DNA of 44,958 nucleotides, taken from JBFWQM01 sp050249455 (GTDB lineage: Bacteria; Pseudomonadota; Alphaproteobacteria; MPNO01; VGEU01). Both the position numbers and the translations under genes were made by a program. The stretch is from assembly GCA_050249455.1 (NCBI GenBank), contig JBFWQM010000012.1, forward strand, positions 1 through 44,958. Direction: 5' to 3'. The notes under the pieces are model-generated. The model was not told where the DNA came from, ran no database searches, and saw only the letters and a list, made by a program, of their open reading frames with translations. Within the stretch, counting starts at the first letter, position 1; every line of letters begins with the position of its first letter. Shown here piece by piece: positions 24,311 through 32,923 of this stretch.

Positions 24311-24883
24311 ATGCGTGGTTGGCGGGGGTTGGTCATGGCGGCGGTGGTGGGCGGTTGCGCCCTGGAGCCGCCGATGGCCGGGCGCACCCCGGAACCGGAC
24401 CAGCCCGACGCCATGATCGCGCGGGCGGGCGAGGCGCCTGACTTCGCGCCGCGCGGCGACGGTCGGGTCGTCCCGATCCCGCCGATCCCGCTGCGCAAGC
24501 CGACGCCGCCGCCGACGCAGTCGGCCCTGCGCACGCCTGAGCTCGCCGTGTCCGCCGCCGGCCTGGCCGCCGTGCCGGCCGCGGCGCCGCCGGAGAGCCA
24601 CGACACCCGCGAGCCGCCGCAGCTGTCGCCGGAGATGCTCGTGGGCCTCAGCGAGCAGGAAACACACCAGCTTCTCGGCCAGCCCAACACGGTGCGGCGG
24701 GAACCCCCGTCCACGGTTTGGAATTATGCCGCTGGCGATTGCTCTCTCGACGTCTATTTCTATTTCGACCTTTCCACCAGCCGCTTCCGGTCCCTCGCCT
24801 ATGAGCTCAAAACTGCAAGACGAACGGACGATGCGCAGCAACTCTGTCTCGGTGACATCCAAACTATCCACGCCAGCCGTTAG
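24311..24883 (+). CDS. Lipoprotein with a SmpA/BamE-like C-terminal region
   Basis: 190 residues from an ATG preceded by GGGAGCGG; the frame is open about 190 bases upstream but that part is non-coding in style. The N-terminus MRGWRGLVMAAVVGGC is a lipoprotein signal with lipobox VGGC (Cys16). A Pro- and Ala-rich linker (about 20-115) follows. The C-terminal region (120-190) has LSEQETHQLLGQPNTVRREP and VWNYAAGDCSLDVYFYFD, the pattern of the small SmpA/OmlA/BamE fold: a helix that ends in GxP, then strands. It probably sits in an envelope leaflet. It is 7 bases before the response regulator's GTG, and so may be a sensing or accessory part of that system. Confidence 0.7.
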   Translation: MRGWRGLVMAAVVGGCALEPPMAGRTPEPDQPDAMIARAGEAPDFAPRGDGRVVPIPPIPLRKPTPPPTQSALRTPELAVSAAGLAAVPAAAPPESHDTREPPQLSPEMLVGLSEQETHQLLGQPNTVRREPPSTVWNYAAGDCSLDVYFYFDLSTSRFRSLAYELKTARRTDDAQQLCLGDIQTIHASR

Positions 24884-24890
24884 GGCGGAC

Positions 24891-25637
24891 GTGGAGACAC
24901 CGACCAAGGTCGTGCTCGTCGACGACGACGACCTGTTCCGCGAATCGCTGGAACGCAACCTGGTCGATGCCGGGTTCGACGTCGTCGGCTTCGGCGACGG
25001 CATGTCGGCGCTCAGCTATCTTTCGGCGGCGGAGGCCGCCGACGTGGTGCTGCTCGACTGGAAGATGCCGGTGATGAACGGCATCGAGGTGCTGCGCCGG
25101 CTGACCGGCCTGAACCGCGAGATTCCGGTCATCTTCCTGACCGTGCTGTCCGACCAGATCTACGAGGAGGCGGCGCTGCTCACCGGCGCGGTCGACTTCG
25201 TCGAAAAGTCGCGCAGCTTCTCCATCCTGCTGCGCCGGATCGAGCTGATCCTGGGCGGGACCCGCGCCAAGGCGAGCCGCGCCGGGGCGACGCCGGAATC
25301 GGACCTGCTGCGCCGCGGCCGGCTCGAACTCCACCTCGACATCAGCCGCGCGTTCTGGAACGGCAAGCAGGTCGACTTGACGGTGACGGAGTTCAAGCTG
25401 GTGCACTGCCTGGCCGAGCGGGTCGGGCGCGACGTGCGCTATCGCGAGCTCTACGACCTTGTGCGCGGCCCTGGCTTCCTGGCCGGCGACGGGATCGAGG
25501 GCTACCGCGCCAACATCCGTACCTTCGTCAAGCGCATCCGCCAGAAGTTCCGCGACATCGACGGCGAGTTCGGCCAGATCGAGAACTTCCCCGGCTTCGG
25601 CTACCGTTGGATGAACGAGGAGCCGGACGACGGCTAG
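24891..25637 (+). CDS. ChvI-like OmpR-family response regulator
   Basis: 248 residues from the GTG at 24891, which has GGGCGGAC before it and follows the lipoprotein stop by 7 bases; an ATG at 24831 inside the lipoprotein gene is an alternative. Receiver domain (6-120): acidic cluster Asp11-Asp14, phosphoacceptor Asp56 (LLDWKMPVMNG), Thr84 and Lys106 (FVEKSRS). The winged-helix output domain (about 145-245) has LTVTEFKLVHCLAERVG and FPGFGYRW. The KMP(V)MNGIEVLRRL pattern and the linked kinase suggest the ChvI branch, which controls envelope, acid and exopolysaccharide genes in alphaproteobacteria. Confidence 0.88.
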   Translation: METPTKVVLVDDDDLFRESLERNLVDAGFDVVGFGDGMSALSYLSAAEAADVVLLDWKMPVMNGIEVLRRLTGLNREIPVIFLTVLSDQIYEEAALLTGAVDFVEKSRSFSILLRRIELILGGTRAKASRAGATPESDLLRRGRLELHLDISRAFWNGKQVDLTVTEFKLVHCLAERVGRDVRYRELYDLVRGPGFLAGDGIEGYRANIRTFVKRIRQKFRDIDGEFGQIENFPGFGYRWMNEEPDDG

Positions 25638-25755
25638 AATCGACGACTCGCTGGCCGCACCGGGGTTCCGTCGGCGGTTTCGCTTGCCGTCCGCACGTCT
25701 CGTCGCCCATGATCGAGCCGACGAAACTGCAGAAGAGGCCGTTCCGGCTGACGAA

Positions 25756-27303
25756 ATGGCTCGCGCCGGGTCCGTGACGACACCGCTGCCGGTGCCCGCG
25801 ACGCCGGCGGCCCACCGGATATGGCGTTCGTTCGCCGCGAAGTTCGTCATCCTGCTGACGATCTTCCTTGCGGTCCCGCTGGTCACCTACACCCAGTTCC
25901 GCGCGGCCGACTCCGATAAGAAGGCGCTGGTCCTCAAAGGCGTGGAGGACCAGGGCCGGCTGATGGCCGAAAGCCTTGCCCCGCTGCTCGATCGCTTCGA
26001 CCCGCGGTCGACCGTCAACCTCAGCCAGGCGCTGGCGCGGCTGACCAACGACACCACCAAGGCGAAGCTGCTCTACCGGCCGGCCGGCGCGGCCGACCTC
26101 AAGAACTTCTTCTACGTGGCGGCGACCCCGATGGTGCCGCCGGAGTACCTCGAGCGCGAGCAGGCCGAGCTCGGGCTCGCCGGCGTGATCGACCAGCTGC
26201 CGGCGATCTGCCAGGGCGGGCAGCCGGTACCGCTGCGCTTCACCAACCCGGCGGGCGAGGAGGAGGTGCTGACTTCCCTTACGCCGGTGGTCGCGGCGTC
26301 GGGCTGCTGGGTGCTGATCACCTCGCATGGCACGCGCGACTACCTCGGCACCTCGATCGGCCAGCCGTACTGGAAGACGCCGGAGATGCAGGCGACCGGC
26401 GCGATCTACGTGCTGGTCGTCCTGGTGGTCGCCTGGATGTTCTTCGACGCCTGGCGGAGCCTGAACCGGTTCGAGCGGCTGGCGCGCAACATCCGCACCG
26501 CCGGCACGGCGTTCGCCTCCTTCTCGCAGCTCAACCGCATCCCCGAGCTCGACGGCGTGGCGGAAGAGTTCGACCGGCTGGTCCAGTCGCTGCAGTCCTC
26601 GGCCGAGCGTATCCGGCGCACCGCCGAGGAGAACGCCCATGCGTTCAAGACGCCGCTCGGCGTCATCTCGCAGTCGGTGGAGCCGCTCAAGCGCGCCGTG
26701 TCGCCGGACAACGCCCGCGGGCACCGGGCGATCGAGGTCATCGAGGAAGCGGTCCACCGGCTCGACAAGCTGGTCTCGGCGGCGCGCCAGACCGACGAGG
26801 CGACGGCCGAGCTGGTCGACCCGCCGCGCCAGCGCATCGACCTCTCCCGCCTCCTGGGCGAGCTCACCAATGCCTATCGTGAGGCGCCGCGCGCCGACGG
26901 GGTGTCGGTGCGCTCCACGATCGAGCCGGGCATCTTCGTGGCCGGCGGCGCCGACCTCCTGGAAACCGTCGTCGAGAACCTGGTCGACAACGCGCTCAGC
27001 TTCTCGCCGCCGAGCGGCAAGGTCGCGGTCGTCCTGCGCCGCAATGCCGGGCGCGCCGAGCTGCTGGTCGAGGACGAGGGGCCCGGCGTCGACCCGGCGC
27101 TGACCGAGCGCATGTTCGATCGCTATTTCTCGCAGCGTCCCGCCGAGCCCGATGACGCCAAGGCGCACGAGCGCCCGTCGCATTTCGGCATCGGCCTGTG
27201 GATCGTGCGCCGCAACGTCGAGGCGATCGGCGGCAGCGTCGTGGCCGAGAACCGCGCAACAGGCGGCCTGCGCATGCGCGTCACCCTGCCGCTGGCGCGG
27301 TAG
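25756..27303 (+). CDS. ChvG-like sensor histidine kinase
   Basis: 515 residues from the ATG at 25756; a TTG 72 bases upstream is possible and neither has a strong ribosome site. TM1 (about 29-47) and TM2 (about 214-231) enclose a periplasmic domain of about 165 residues with two Cys (152 and 184). A HAMP-like region precedes phosphoacceptor His295 (ENAHAFKTPLGVI). Then N box Asn408 (VENLVDNALSFS), G1 EDEGPGV (439-445) and G2 HFGIGLWIVRR (476-486). It follows the ChvI-like regulator by 118 bases. Converges on the SDR gene, with 5 bases between stops. Signal unknown. Confidence 0.88.
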   Translation: MARAGSVTTPLPVPATPAAHRIWRSFAAKFVILLTIFLAVPLVTYTQFRAADSDKKALVLKGVEDQGRLMAESLAPLLDRFDPRSTVNLSQALARLTNDTTKAKLLYRPAGAADLKNFFYVAATPMVPPEYLEREQAELGLAGVIDQLPAICQGGQPVPLRFTNPAGEEEVLTSLTPVVAASGCWVLITSHGTRDYLGTSIGQPYWKTPEMQATGAIYVLVVLVVAWMFFDAWRSLNRFERLARNIRTAGTAFASFSQLNRIPELDGVAEEFDRLVQSLQSSAERIRRTAEENAHAFKTPLGVISQSVEPLKRAVSPDNARGHRAIEVIEEAVHRLDKLVSAARQTDEATAELVDPPRQRIDLSRLLGELTNAYREAPRADGVSVRSTIEPGIFVAGGADLLETVVENLVDNALSFSPPSGKVAVVLRRNAGRAELLVEDEGPGVDPALTERMFDRYFSQRPAEPDDAKAHERPSHFGIGLWIVRRNVEAIGGSVVAENRATGGLRMRVTLPLAR

Positions 27304-27308
27304 CGCCC

Positions 27309-28022
27309 TCAGTTCGCCCCGAACACCGGCAGGTTGACGCCGGTGACGGCGCGCGCGGCGTCGGAGGCGAGGAAGACGATGACGTCGGCGATCGCGGCGG
27401 GCGGCACCCATCTGGCGAAGTCGGCGCCGGGCATGTCGGCGCGGTTCTGCGGCGTGTCGATCACGCTGGGCACGACCGCGTTGACGGTCACGCCGGTCCC
27501 CTTCATCTCGCCCGCCAGGCTCTCGGTCAGGCGCATCACCGCGCTCTTGGCCGCGCCGTAGGCGGCGAGCCCCGGCACGCCCGCCAGCGCCGCGCCGGCG
27601 CCGACGTTGACGATGCGGCCCCAGCCGCGCGCGGTCATCGACGGGATCGCGGCGCGGCTGGCGTTCAGCGCCGTGCGCAGGTTGATCGCCAGCATGAAAT
27701 CCCACGTCGCGAGGTCGTCCTGCGCCACCGGCGTGCCGCCGCGGAAGCCGCCGACCGTGTTGACCAGGATGTCGAGCCGCCCGAACCCGCCGAGGACATC
27801 TTCGGCCATGCGCACGGCGGCGGCCGGTTCGGTGAGGTCGACGCCGCCGATCACCAGCCGGCGCGACGGGTCGTCCAGGCTTGCCTGCCGCGCCTCGATG
27901 TCGGCGAAAGGCGCGGCGTCGACCAGCACGGTCCGCAGGCCGGCGACCGCGAACGCCGCGGCCGTTGCCACGCCCAGGTTGCCGGCCGCACCGGTGACCA
28001 CTGCGACGCGATCGTCCGCCAT
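27309..28022 (-). CDS. Short-chain dehydrogenase/reductase with altered catalytic Ser
   Basis: 237 residues, preceded by GAGGAGGAG. NAD(P) motif TGAAGNLG (10-17), the NTVGG stretch after strand 4 (88-92), Asn114, and Tyr155-Lys159 (YGAAK). At the position of the usual catalytic Ser (13 residues before the Tyr) there is Ala142, in VNVGAGAALAG. Other parts of the fold are intact, including the C-terminal DTPQNRADMP and GVNLPVFGAN. Some SDRs lack the Ser and use other residues, so it may still be active. Divergent from the amidohydrolase with 108 bases between starts. Substrate unknown. Confidence 0.88.
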   Translation of the reverse strand: MADDRVAVVTGAAGNLGVATAAAFAVAGLRTVLVDAAPFADIEARQASLDDPSRRLVIGGVDLTEPAAAVRMAEDVLGGFGRLDILVNTVGGFRGGTPVAQDDLATWDFMLAINLRTALNASRAAIPSMTARGWGRIVNVGAGAALAGVPGLAAYGAAKSAVMRLTESLAGEMKGTGVTVNAVVPSVIDTPQNRADMPGADFARWVPPAAIADVIVFLASDAARAVTGVNLPVFGAN

Positions 28023-28130
28023 TTCCGCTCCTCCTCAGATCCACGGCGGCAAAGTCTAGCATCCGCCGGGGGTTTGGTGTCCGGCCCCGATCCCGTATCA
28101 TCGCCGCCGAACGCCACAGGAGGCTCGACC

Positions 28131-29486
28131 GTGGACAGGACGCTCATCAGGAACGGCCGCATCATCTCGATGGACCCCGCGGTGGGCGATCCGCGCGCCG
28201 ACGTGCTGGTCGAGGGCGAGCGCATCGCCGCCATCGGCCCCGACCTCGCCGCCGACGGGGCGGCGGTGATCGACGCCAGAGACATGATCGTGATGCCCGG
28301 CTTCGTGAACGCGCATCTGCATACCTGGCAGACCGGAATCCGCGGCATTGCGGGCGACTGGACGATGACCGACTACCTGCGCGCGATGCATGCCGGCCTC
28401 GCGCCCGCCTTTACCCCCGACGACATCTACATCGCCAACCTGGTCGGCGCGCTGAACCAGCTCAACAACGGCGTCACTACGCTGTTCGACTGGTGCCATA
28501 ACAACCCGACGCCGGCGCACACCGACGCCGCAATCGCCGGGCTTGCCGAATCCGGCATCCGCGCGGTGTTCGGCCACGGCTCGCCCAAGCCCGACGCTAA
28601 GGAAGGCGACCTGCCGTTCAGCCACAAGCCGCACCCGGCCGGCGAGATCGCGCGGCTGCGCAAGGGGCGCTTCGCCGCCGACGACGGGCTGATGACGCTC
28701 GCGATGTGCATCCTGGGCCCGCATTATTCGACGTGGGAGGTGACGAAGGGCGACTTCGAGCTGGCGCGCGACCAGGACCTCGTCGTGAGTTGCCACGTCG
28801 GCGGCGCCACCGGCATGGTGCCCGACGGGTTCGAGCGCTTGGCGGCGGCGAAGCTGCTGTCGCCGCGGCTCAACGTCGTGCACGGCAACAACCTCACCGA
28901 CGACGTGCTGAAGTCGCTGGCGGACGCCGGCTCTAACGTGACGGTGACGCCGGAGCCGGAGATGCAGATGGGCTTCGGCTACCCGCTGACCGGTCGCCTC
29001 GTCGCGCTCGGCGCGCCGCCCTCCATCGGCGTCGACATCGAATCGGGCATCGGCGGCGAGATGTTCACCGTCATGCGCATGGCGATGCAGATGCAGCGCG
29101 CCGTCGACAACGAGCCCTATGCCCGGGCCGGCAAGGCGCCGCCCAGGCTGGCGGTCGGCCCGCGCGACGCGCTGGCGTGGGCGACCGTGCACGGCGCCCG
29201 GATGATGGGGCTGGAGAAGCGCACCGGCTCGCTCACCCCCGGCAAGCAGGCCGACGTCATCCTGATCCGGGCCACCGACCTCAACCTGTTCCCGGCGCAC
29301 AACCCGGTGCAGGCGGTGGTGCTCCACGCCAACCCGTCGAACGTCGATAGCGTCATGGTGGCGGGCAAGTTCCGCAAGCGCGGCGGCCGGCTGCTCTACG
29401 ACGGCCTGCCGGCCAGGATGGCGGCGCTGGAGGCGTCCGGGCGGCGCATCCTGACCAAGGTCGGCCTGCTGCCGGCCGCGGCCTGA
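28131..29486 (+). CDS. Metal-dependent amidohydrolase (ATZ/TRZ or deaminase-like)
   Basis: 451 residues from a GTG preceded by AGGAGG. The frame is open almost 1 kb upstream through the kinase region, but nothing there is coding in this frame. Metal-binding and catalytic features: VNAHLHTW (about residues 59-66), CHVGG near 222, VVHGNNLTDD near 250 and the GVDIESG Asp near 300. The N-terminal LIRNGRIISMDP and C-terminal GSLTPGKQADVILI make up the composite beta sandwich. Family members deaminate or dechlorinate N-heterocycles (triazines, cytosine-like or S-adenosylhomocysteine-like compounds). Exact substrate unknown. Confidence 0.9.
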   Translation: MDRTLIRNGRIISMDPAVGDPRADVLVEGERIAAIGPDLAADGAAVIDARDMIVMPGFVNAHLHTWQTGIRGIAGDWTMTDYLRAMHAGLAPAFTPDDIYIANLVGALNQLNNGVTTLFDWCHNNPTPAHTDAAIAGLAESGIRAVFGHGSPKPDAKEGDLPFSHKPHPAGEIARLRKGRFAADDGLMTLAMCILGPHYSTWEVTKGDFELARDQDLVVSCHVGGATGMVPDGFERLAAAKLLSPRLNVVHGNNLTDDVLKSLADAGSNVTVTPEPEMQMGFGYPLTGRLVALGAPPSIGVDIESGIGGEMFTVMRMAMQMQRAVDNEPYARAGKAPPRLAVGPRDALAWATVHGARMMGLEKRTGSLTPGKQADVILIRATDLNLFPAHNPVQAVVLHANPSNVDSVMVAGKFRKRGGRLLYDGLPARMAALEASGRRILTKVGLLPAAA

Positions 29487-29539
29487 GGACCTCCGGCGCT
29501 CGCTTGTCAGCGCGGCGCGGCTTGGCCTAAGGTCGCGGC

Positions 29540-30484
29540 ATGGAGGACTTCGTCGCCCGCACCGACCTGATCCCGCGCGACGACCTGCGCGCGCTGTCGC
29601 GCCGCAGCGACGGGCCGGCGCTGCTGCACTTGGCGAGCCACCTCGGCGCGCTCGCGCTGTCGGGCACGGCCATCACCTTCGCCGCCGGGACGTGGTGGCT
29701 CGCGCCGGCGATGCTGGTCCACGGCGTCCTGCTGGTGTTCCTGTTCACCTCGCACCACGAGTGCATCCACGGCACGGCGTTCCGCACCCGCTGGCTCAAC
29801 GACGCGGCGAACTGGGTTTTCGCGGTACTGCTCGCCTATCCGCGCACCTGGTTCCGCTGCTTCCACTTCGCGCACCACCGCTACACCCAGGATCCCGCGC
29901 GCGACCCGGAGCTGCTGCAGGCGATGCCGGCGACGCGCGCCGCGTTCGCGTGGTGGGCGACCGGGCTGCCCTACTGGTACGGCAAGCTGCGGCTGATCTT
30001 GCGCATCGCCGCGACGGCGAAGGTGCAGCCCGCCTTCGTGCCTCCGGCGCAGAAGCCGGCCGTGGTGCGCGAGTGCCGTATCATCCTGGCGTGCTGGGCG
30101 GGGGTCGCGGCGCTCGCCGCCGCGACGGACCCGCTGGCGCCGCTGCTCTACTGGATCGGCCCGGCGCTGCTCGGCCAGCCGTTCCTGCGCCTATATCTGA
30201 ACGCGGAGCACGGCGGCTGCGCCTACACCGGTGATATGCTGCAGAACGCCCGCACCACCTTGGCCGGGCCGGTCGTGCGCTGGCTCGCCTGGAACATGCC
30301 CTACCATACCGAGCATCACGTGTTTCCCGCCGTGCCCTACCACGCTTTGCCCGCCGTGCATGCCAGGATGCGCGACCGGCTGCGCGTGACGGCGCCCAGC
30401 CACGCCGCGGTCAACCGCGACCTGTGGCGGGCGCTGCCGGCGGCACCTGCAACCGCCGAGGTGAGCGATGGTCGATCGGGTTGA
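29540..30484 (+). CDS. Membrane fatty-acid desaturase family protein
   Basis: 314 residues with the three His boxes of the di-iron desaturase/hydroxylase family: HHECIH (72-77), HFAHHR (109-114) and HTEHH (256-260). Hydrophobic segments lie near 27-50, 54-70, 90-100 and 170-200. The region NAEHGGCAYTGDM before the last box resembles beta-carotene ketolase and omega-desaturase relatives, so the substrate may be a fatty-acyl, a carotenoid or an alkane-like chain. Overlaps the next gene (msrB) by 17 bases. Possibly works on membrane lipids; no ferredoxin or reductase partner is next to it. Confidence 0.88.
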   Translation: MEDFVARTDLIPRDDLRALSRRSDGPALLHLASHLGALALSGTAITFAAGTWWLAPAMLVHGVLLVFLFTSHHECIHGTAFRTRWLNDAANWVFAVLLAYPRTWFRCFHFAHHRYTQDPARDPELLQAMPATRAAFAWWATGLPYWYGKLRLILRIAATAKVQPAFVPPAQKPAVVRECRIILACWAGVAALAAATDPLAPLLYWIGPALLGQPFLRLYLNAEHGGCAYTGDMLQNARTTLAGPVVRWLAWNMPYHTEHHVFPAVPYHALPAVHARMRDRLRVTAPSHAAVNRDLWRALPAAPATAEVSDGRSG

Positions 30485-30869
30485 GAAGACCGAGGAAGAG
30501 TGGCGCAGCAGCCTGTCGCCGGAGCAGTACCAGGTGTGCCGGCGCCACGGCACCGAGCGCGCCTTCACCGGCAAGTACTGGCAGTCCAAGGACAAGGGCC
30601 TCTACCGCTGCGCCTGCTGCGGCAATCCGCTGTTCCGGTCGGAGACCAAGTACGACTCCGGCACCGGCTGGCCGAGTTTCACCACCCCGGTTGCGCCGGA
30701 CGCCGTGACGACGAAGGAGGACCGCTCGTTGTTCATGCGGCGGGTCGAGGTGATGTGCGCGGCCTGCGATTCCCATCTCGGTCACGTCTTCCCGGACGGA
30801 CCGGCGCCGACCGGCCTGCGATTCTGCATGAACTCGGTCTCGCTCGACCTCGTCCCGGACGACAAGTGA
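30468..30869 (+). CDS. msrB: Peptide-methionine (R)-S-oxide reductase MsrB
   Basis: 133 residues. Zinc site from two CxxC pairs: Cys48 and Cys51 (RCACCGNPLF) and Cys97 and Cys100 (MCAACDSHLGHVF). Catalytic Cys120 is in LRFCMNSVSL, the family RxCxNS motif. The SGTGWPSF and GHVFPDGP signatures are present. It reduces the R form of methionine sulfoxide with thioredoxin. The start lies inside the desaturase gene, so the pair is cotranscribed. No signal peptide, so it is cytoplasmic. Confidence 0.97.
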   Translation: MVDRVEKTEEEWRSSLSPEQYQVCRRHGTERAFTGKYWQSKDKGLYRCACCGNPLFRSETKYDSGTGWPSFTTPVAPDAVTTKEDRSLFMRRVEVMCAACDSHLGHVFPDGPAPTGLRFCMNSVSLDLVPDDK

Positions 30870-30931
30870 CCGCGCCAAACCCTTCAAGAACAACGCGGTC
30901 GCGCCATCCCCGCTAGCCGCCCGAACCGCCC

Positions 30932-32809
30932 TTGCTGATCCATTACGGCAACCTCGCCGACTATCTGCCGGCGTGGCGCGACCTCGCGTCGCTCGCCGGC
31001 GTCCTGGTCGCCGCCCTGCTGCTGACCGGCCTCGGCACCCTGGCCGCCGGCCGGCGTGCGCTGCCGGAGGTGCGGCTGGTCGCCGGCTGGGGCGTGCTGT
31101 GCCTGGTGCTGACCGCCTGGGCAGTGGCGGCTCCCGCGTCGCTGCGGATCCCGGCGGCGGCGCTCGGCATCCTGGGCCTGGGCGGGCTGTGGCGCGGCGG
31201 GGCCGGCACGGCAGGCCTGTGGCGGCTCGGCGTGCTGACGGTGCCGATCTGGCTGGTCATGGCGGCGGCGCGGCCGTCGCAGATCGACACCTTCCTCAAC
31301 CTGCTGCCCAATCTCGGCTACCTCTACGAGTACGGGATGCTGCCGGCCGACGGGCGGCCGCCGCATCATTCGTTCCTGCCCGGCGCGCCGTACAACACGC
31401 AGTTCGTCGGGTTCGCCGCCTCGCTCGTCGCAGGCCATCTGGCAGCCAATGCGATGAGCCTGTTCAACATCGTGCTGCAGTGCGCGGCCGCGGCGCTGCT
31501 GGCGCGCGTCCTGGCCGGCATGCGTGACGCGGACTCGCCGCCTGCCATGACCTGGGGCGCGGCCGCGGGCGGCCTTCTGCTGGCGATCCTGCTCAACCCG
31601 GGGTTCGTGCCGCGCACCTTCTTCGCGCCCTACGGCGAGGCGCCGCTGGCGGTCACCATGATGTTCGCCCTGTGGCTCGGCGTCCGGCTGGTCGGGCGCG
31701 CGGCCGCCGGCCAGCCGCTGCGGGCCGAGGCGACGGCGCTGGCGCTGGCGCTGGCGGCGATGGTCAACACCAAGCAGTCGGGCGGCGGCTCGATGGCCGC
31801 GACGCTCGTCGCGCTGCTGGCGGCCGGCTGGCTGCACCCGGCGGTGCACCGGCTGCGCTGGCTCGGCGTGCTGGCCGCTGCGGCGGTGCCGGCGGCCGTC
31901 CTCTACGCCGCCTGGCGGCTCTATGTCGCCGGTGCGTTCGCCGGCCGCGGCGAGCTCGCGCTGCTGCCATTCGCATCGTGGCACTGGAGCCTGCTGCCCG
32001 ACATCCTGCTCGGCATCGTGAACCAGATCGCGCGCCGCGCCTTCCTGTTCGTCGTGCTGGCGGCGATGGCGGTCGCGGCGGTCGTCGAAGCGCGGAAGCG
32101 GCCGCGGGGCGCCGCTGCCCAGGCGCTGACGGCCGCGGTGGCGGCGATCGTCGCGTTCAACGGCTTCCTGCTGTTCACCTACGTCGCGCACTTCCCCGCG
32201 GAGTGGTCGGTCGCCGGCCAGAACTATTTCCGCTACATGACGCAGACCTCGCTGATGGCGGTGCTCGCCCTGGCGATATGGCTGGCGCCATCGCTTCGGG
32301 ACCGCTGGATGGCTTGGCCGCGGCGCGGCCACGCGGCCGCCGTGGCGGCCGGTCTCGCGGCGGCGGCGCCGATCCTCGCCCTGCCGCTGCTGCGCTTCGA
32401 CCTCTATCCGCCGCAGCCGGCGGTCTGGACCCTGGGCGAACGGGTGTCGGCGGCGCTGGCCGACGGCGACCGCGTCGCCCTGCTGGTGCCGGGCGACACG
32501 GCGGACGCGGGCGGCAGCATGCTGCGCGGCGCCATCCTGTTCGCGCCGCCGCGCCGGCACAGGATCGACTTCCGCACCGTCCAGGCGGCCGACCACGCGG
32601 CACTGGCCGACGCGGCGGCGGCCGGCTACGGCCGCGCGCTGGTCACCTGCACGCCGCCGGGCGGGCTGGGCGGCGCGCCCGCCGGCGCGGCGGCTTTGCT
32701 GGACTACGACGGCGGGGCGTGGCGGCCCGCGGCGGTCTGGCCGTGGCCCGGCGATCATGCGGGGCAGCGCTGGACCGGCCTCCTGTTCCGGCCGACCTTC
32801 TGTGGCTAG
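30932..32809 (+). CDS. Polytopic membrane protein of unknown function
   Basis: 625 residues from a TTG at 30932; a stop lies 15 bases upstream in frame and no ATG follows in the N-terminal part, so a near-start TTG or CTG is required. About eleven or more hydrophobic segments fill residues 15-490, and a soluble C-terminal portion (about 500-625) ends GLLFRPTFCG. A few charged loops such as PSQIDTFLNLLPNLGYLYEYG lie between helices, resembling the first loop of lipid-linked glycosyltransferases, but I see no catalytic motif. With glycosyltransferase genes just downstream it may be a polymerase, flippase or C-type glycosyltransferase. Confidence 0.75.
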   Translation: MLIHYGNLADYLPAWRDLASLAGVLVAALLLTGLGTLAAGRRALPEVRLVAGWGVLCLVLTAWAVAAPASLRIPAAALGILGLGGLWRGGAGTAGLWRLGVLTVPIWLVMAAARPSQIDTFLNLLPNLGYLYEYGMLPADGRPPHHSFLPGAPYNTQFVGFAASLVAGHLAANAMSLFNIVLQCAAAALLARVLAGMRDADSPPAMTWGAAAGGLLLAILLNPGFVPRTFFAPYGEAPLAVTMMFALWLGVRLVGRAAAGQPLRAEATALALALAAMVNTKQSGGGSMAATLVALLAAGWLHPAVHRLRWLGVLAAAAVPAAVLYAAWRLYVAGAFAGRGELALLPFASWHWSLLPDILLGIVNQIARRAFLFVVLAAMAVAAVVEARKRPRGAAAQALTAAVAAIVAFNGFLLFTYVAHFPAEWSVAGQNYFRYMTQTSLMAVLALAIWLAPSLRDRWMAWPRRGHAAAVAAGLAAAAPILALPLLRFDLYPPQPAVWTLGERVSAALADGDRVALLVPGDTADAGGSMLRGAILFAPPRRHRIDFRTVQAADHAALADAAAAGYGRALVTCTPPGGLGGAPAGAAALLDYDGGAWRPAAVWPWPGDHAGQRWTGLLFRPTFCG

Positions 32810-32843
32810 AAGTCCGATATTCCAACGGCTTGTCGGGGCAGCG

Positions 32844-32872
32844 TTGTCGCATCGCGCGAACCCGTGTAGGGT
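32844..32872 (+). promoter_or_regulatory. Weak promoter-like pair before the glycosyltransferase genes
   Basis: TTGTCG (32844-32849), 17 bases, then TAGGGT (32867-32872). Both boxes match only about four of six consensus bases, so this may be chance. It lies in the 114-base gap before the gene at 32924, which otherwise has no feature. Confidence 0.25.
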
Positions 32873-32923
32873 GGCGGCAGTCCCCCGCATGGTTGCAAAG
32901 ATCCGCCGGTCGCCGGCGACGAG

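Noticed and set aside
25528..28101. 857-codon antisense frame across the kinase and SDR genes
   Set aside because: It runs through two well-supported genes on both strands and encodes only Arg/Gly/His-rich low-complexity sequence.
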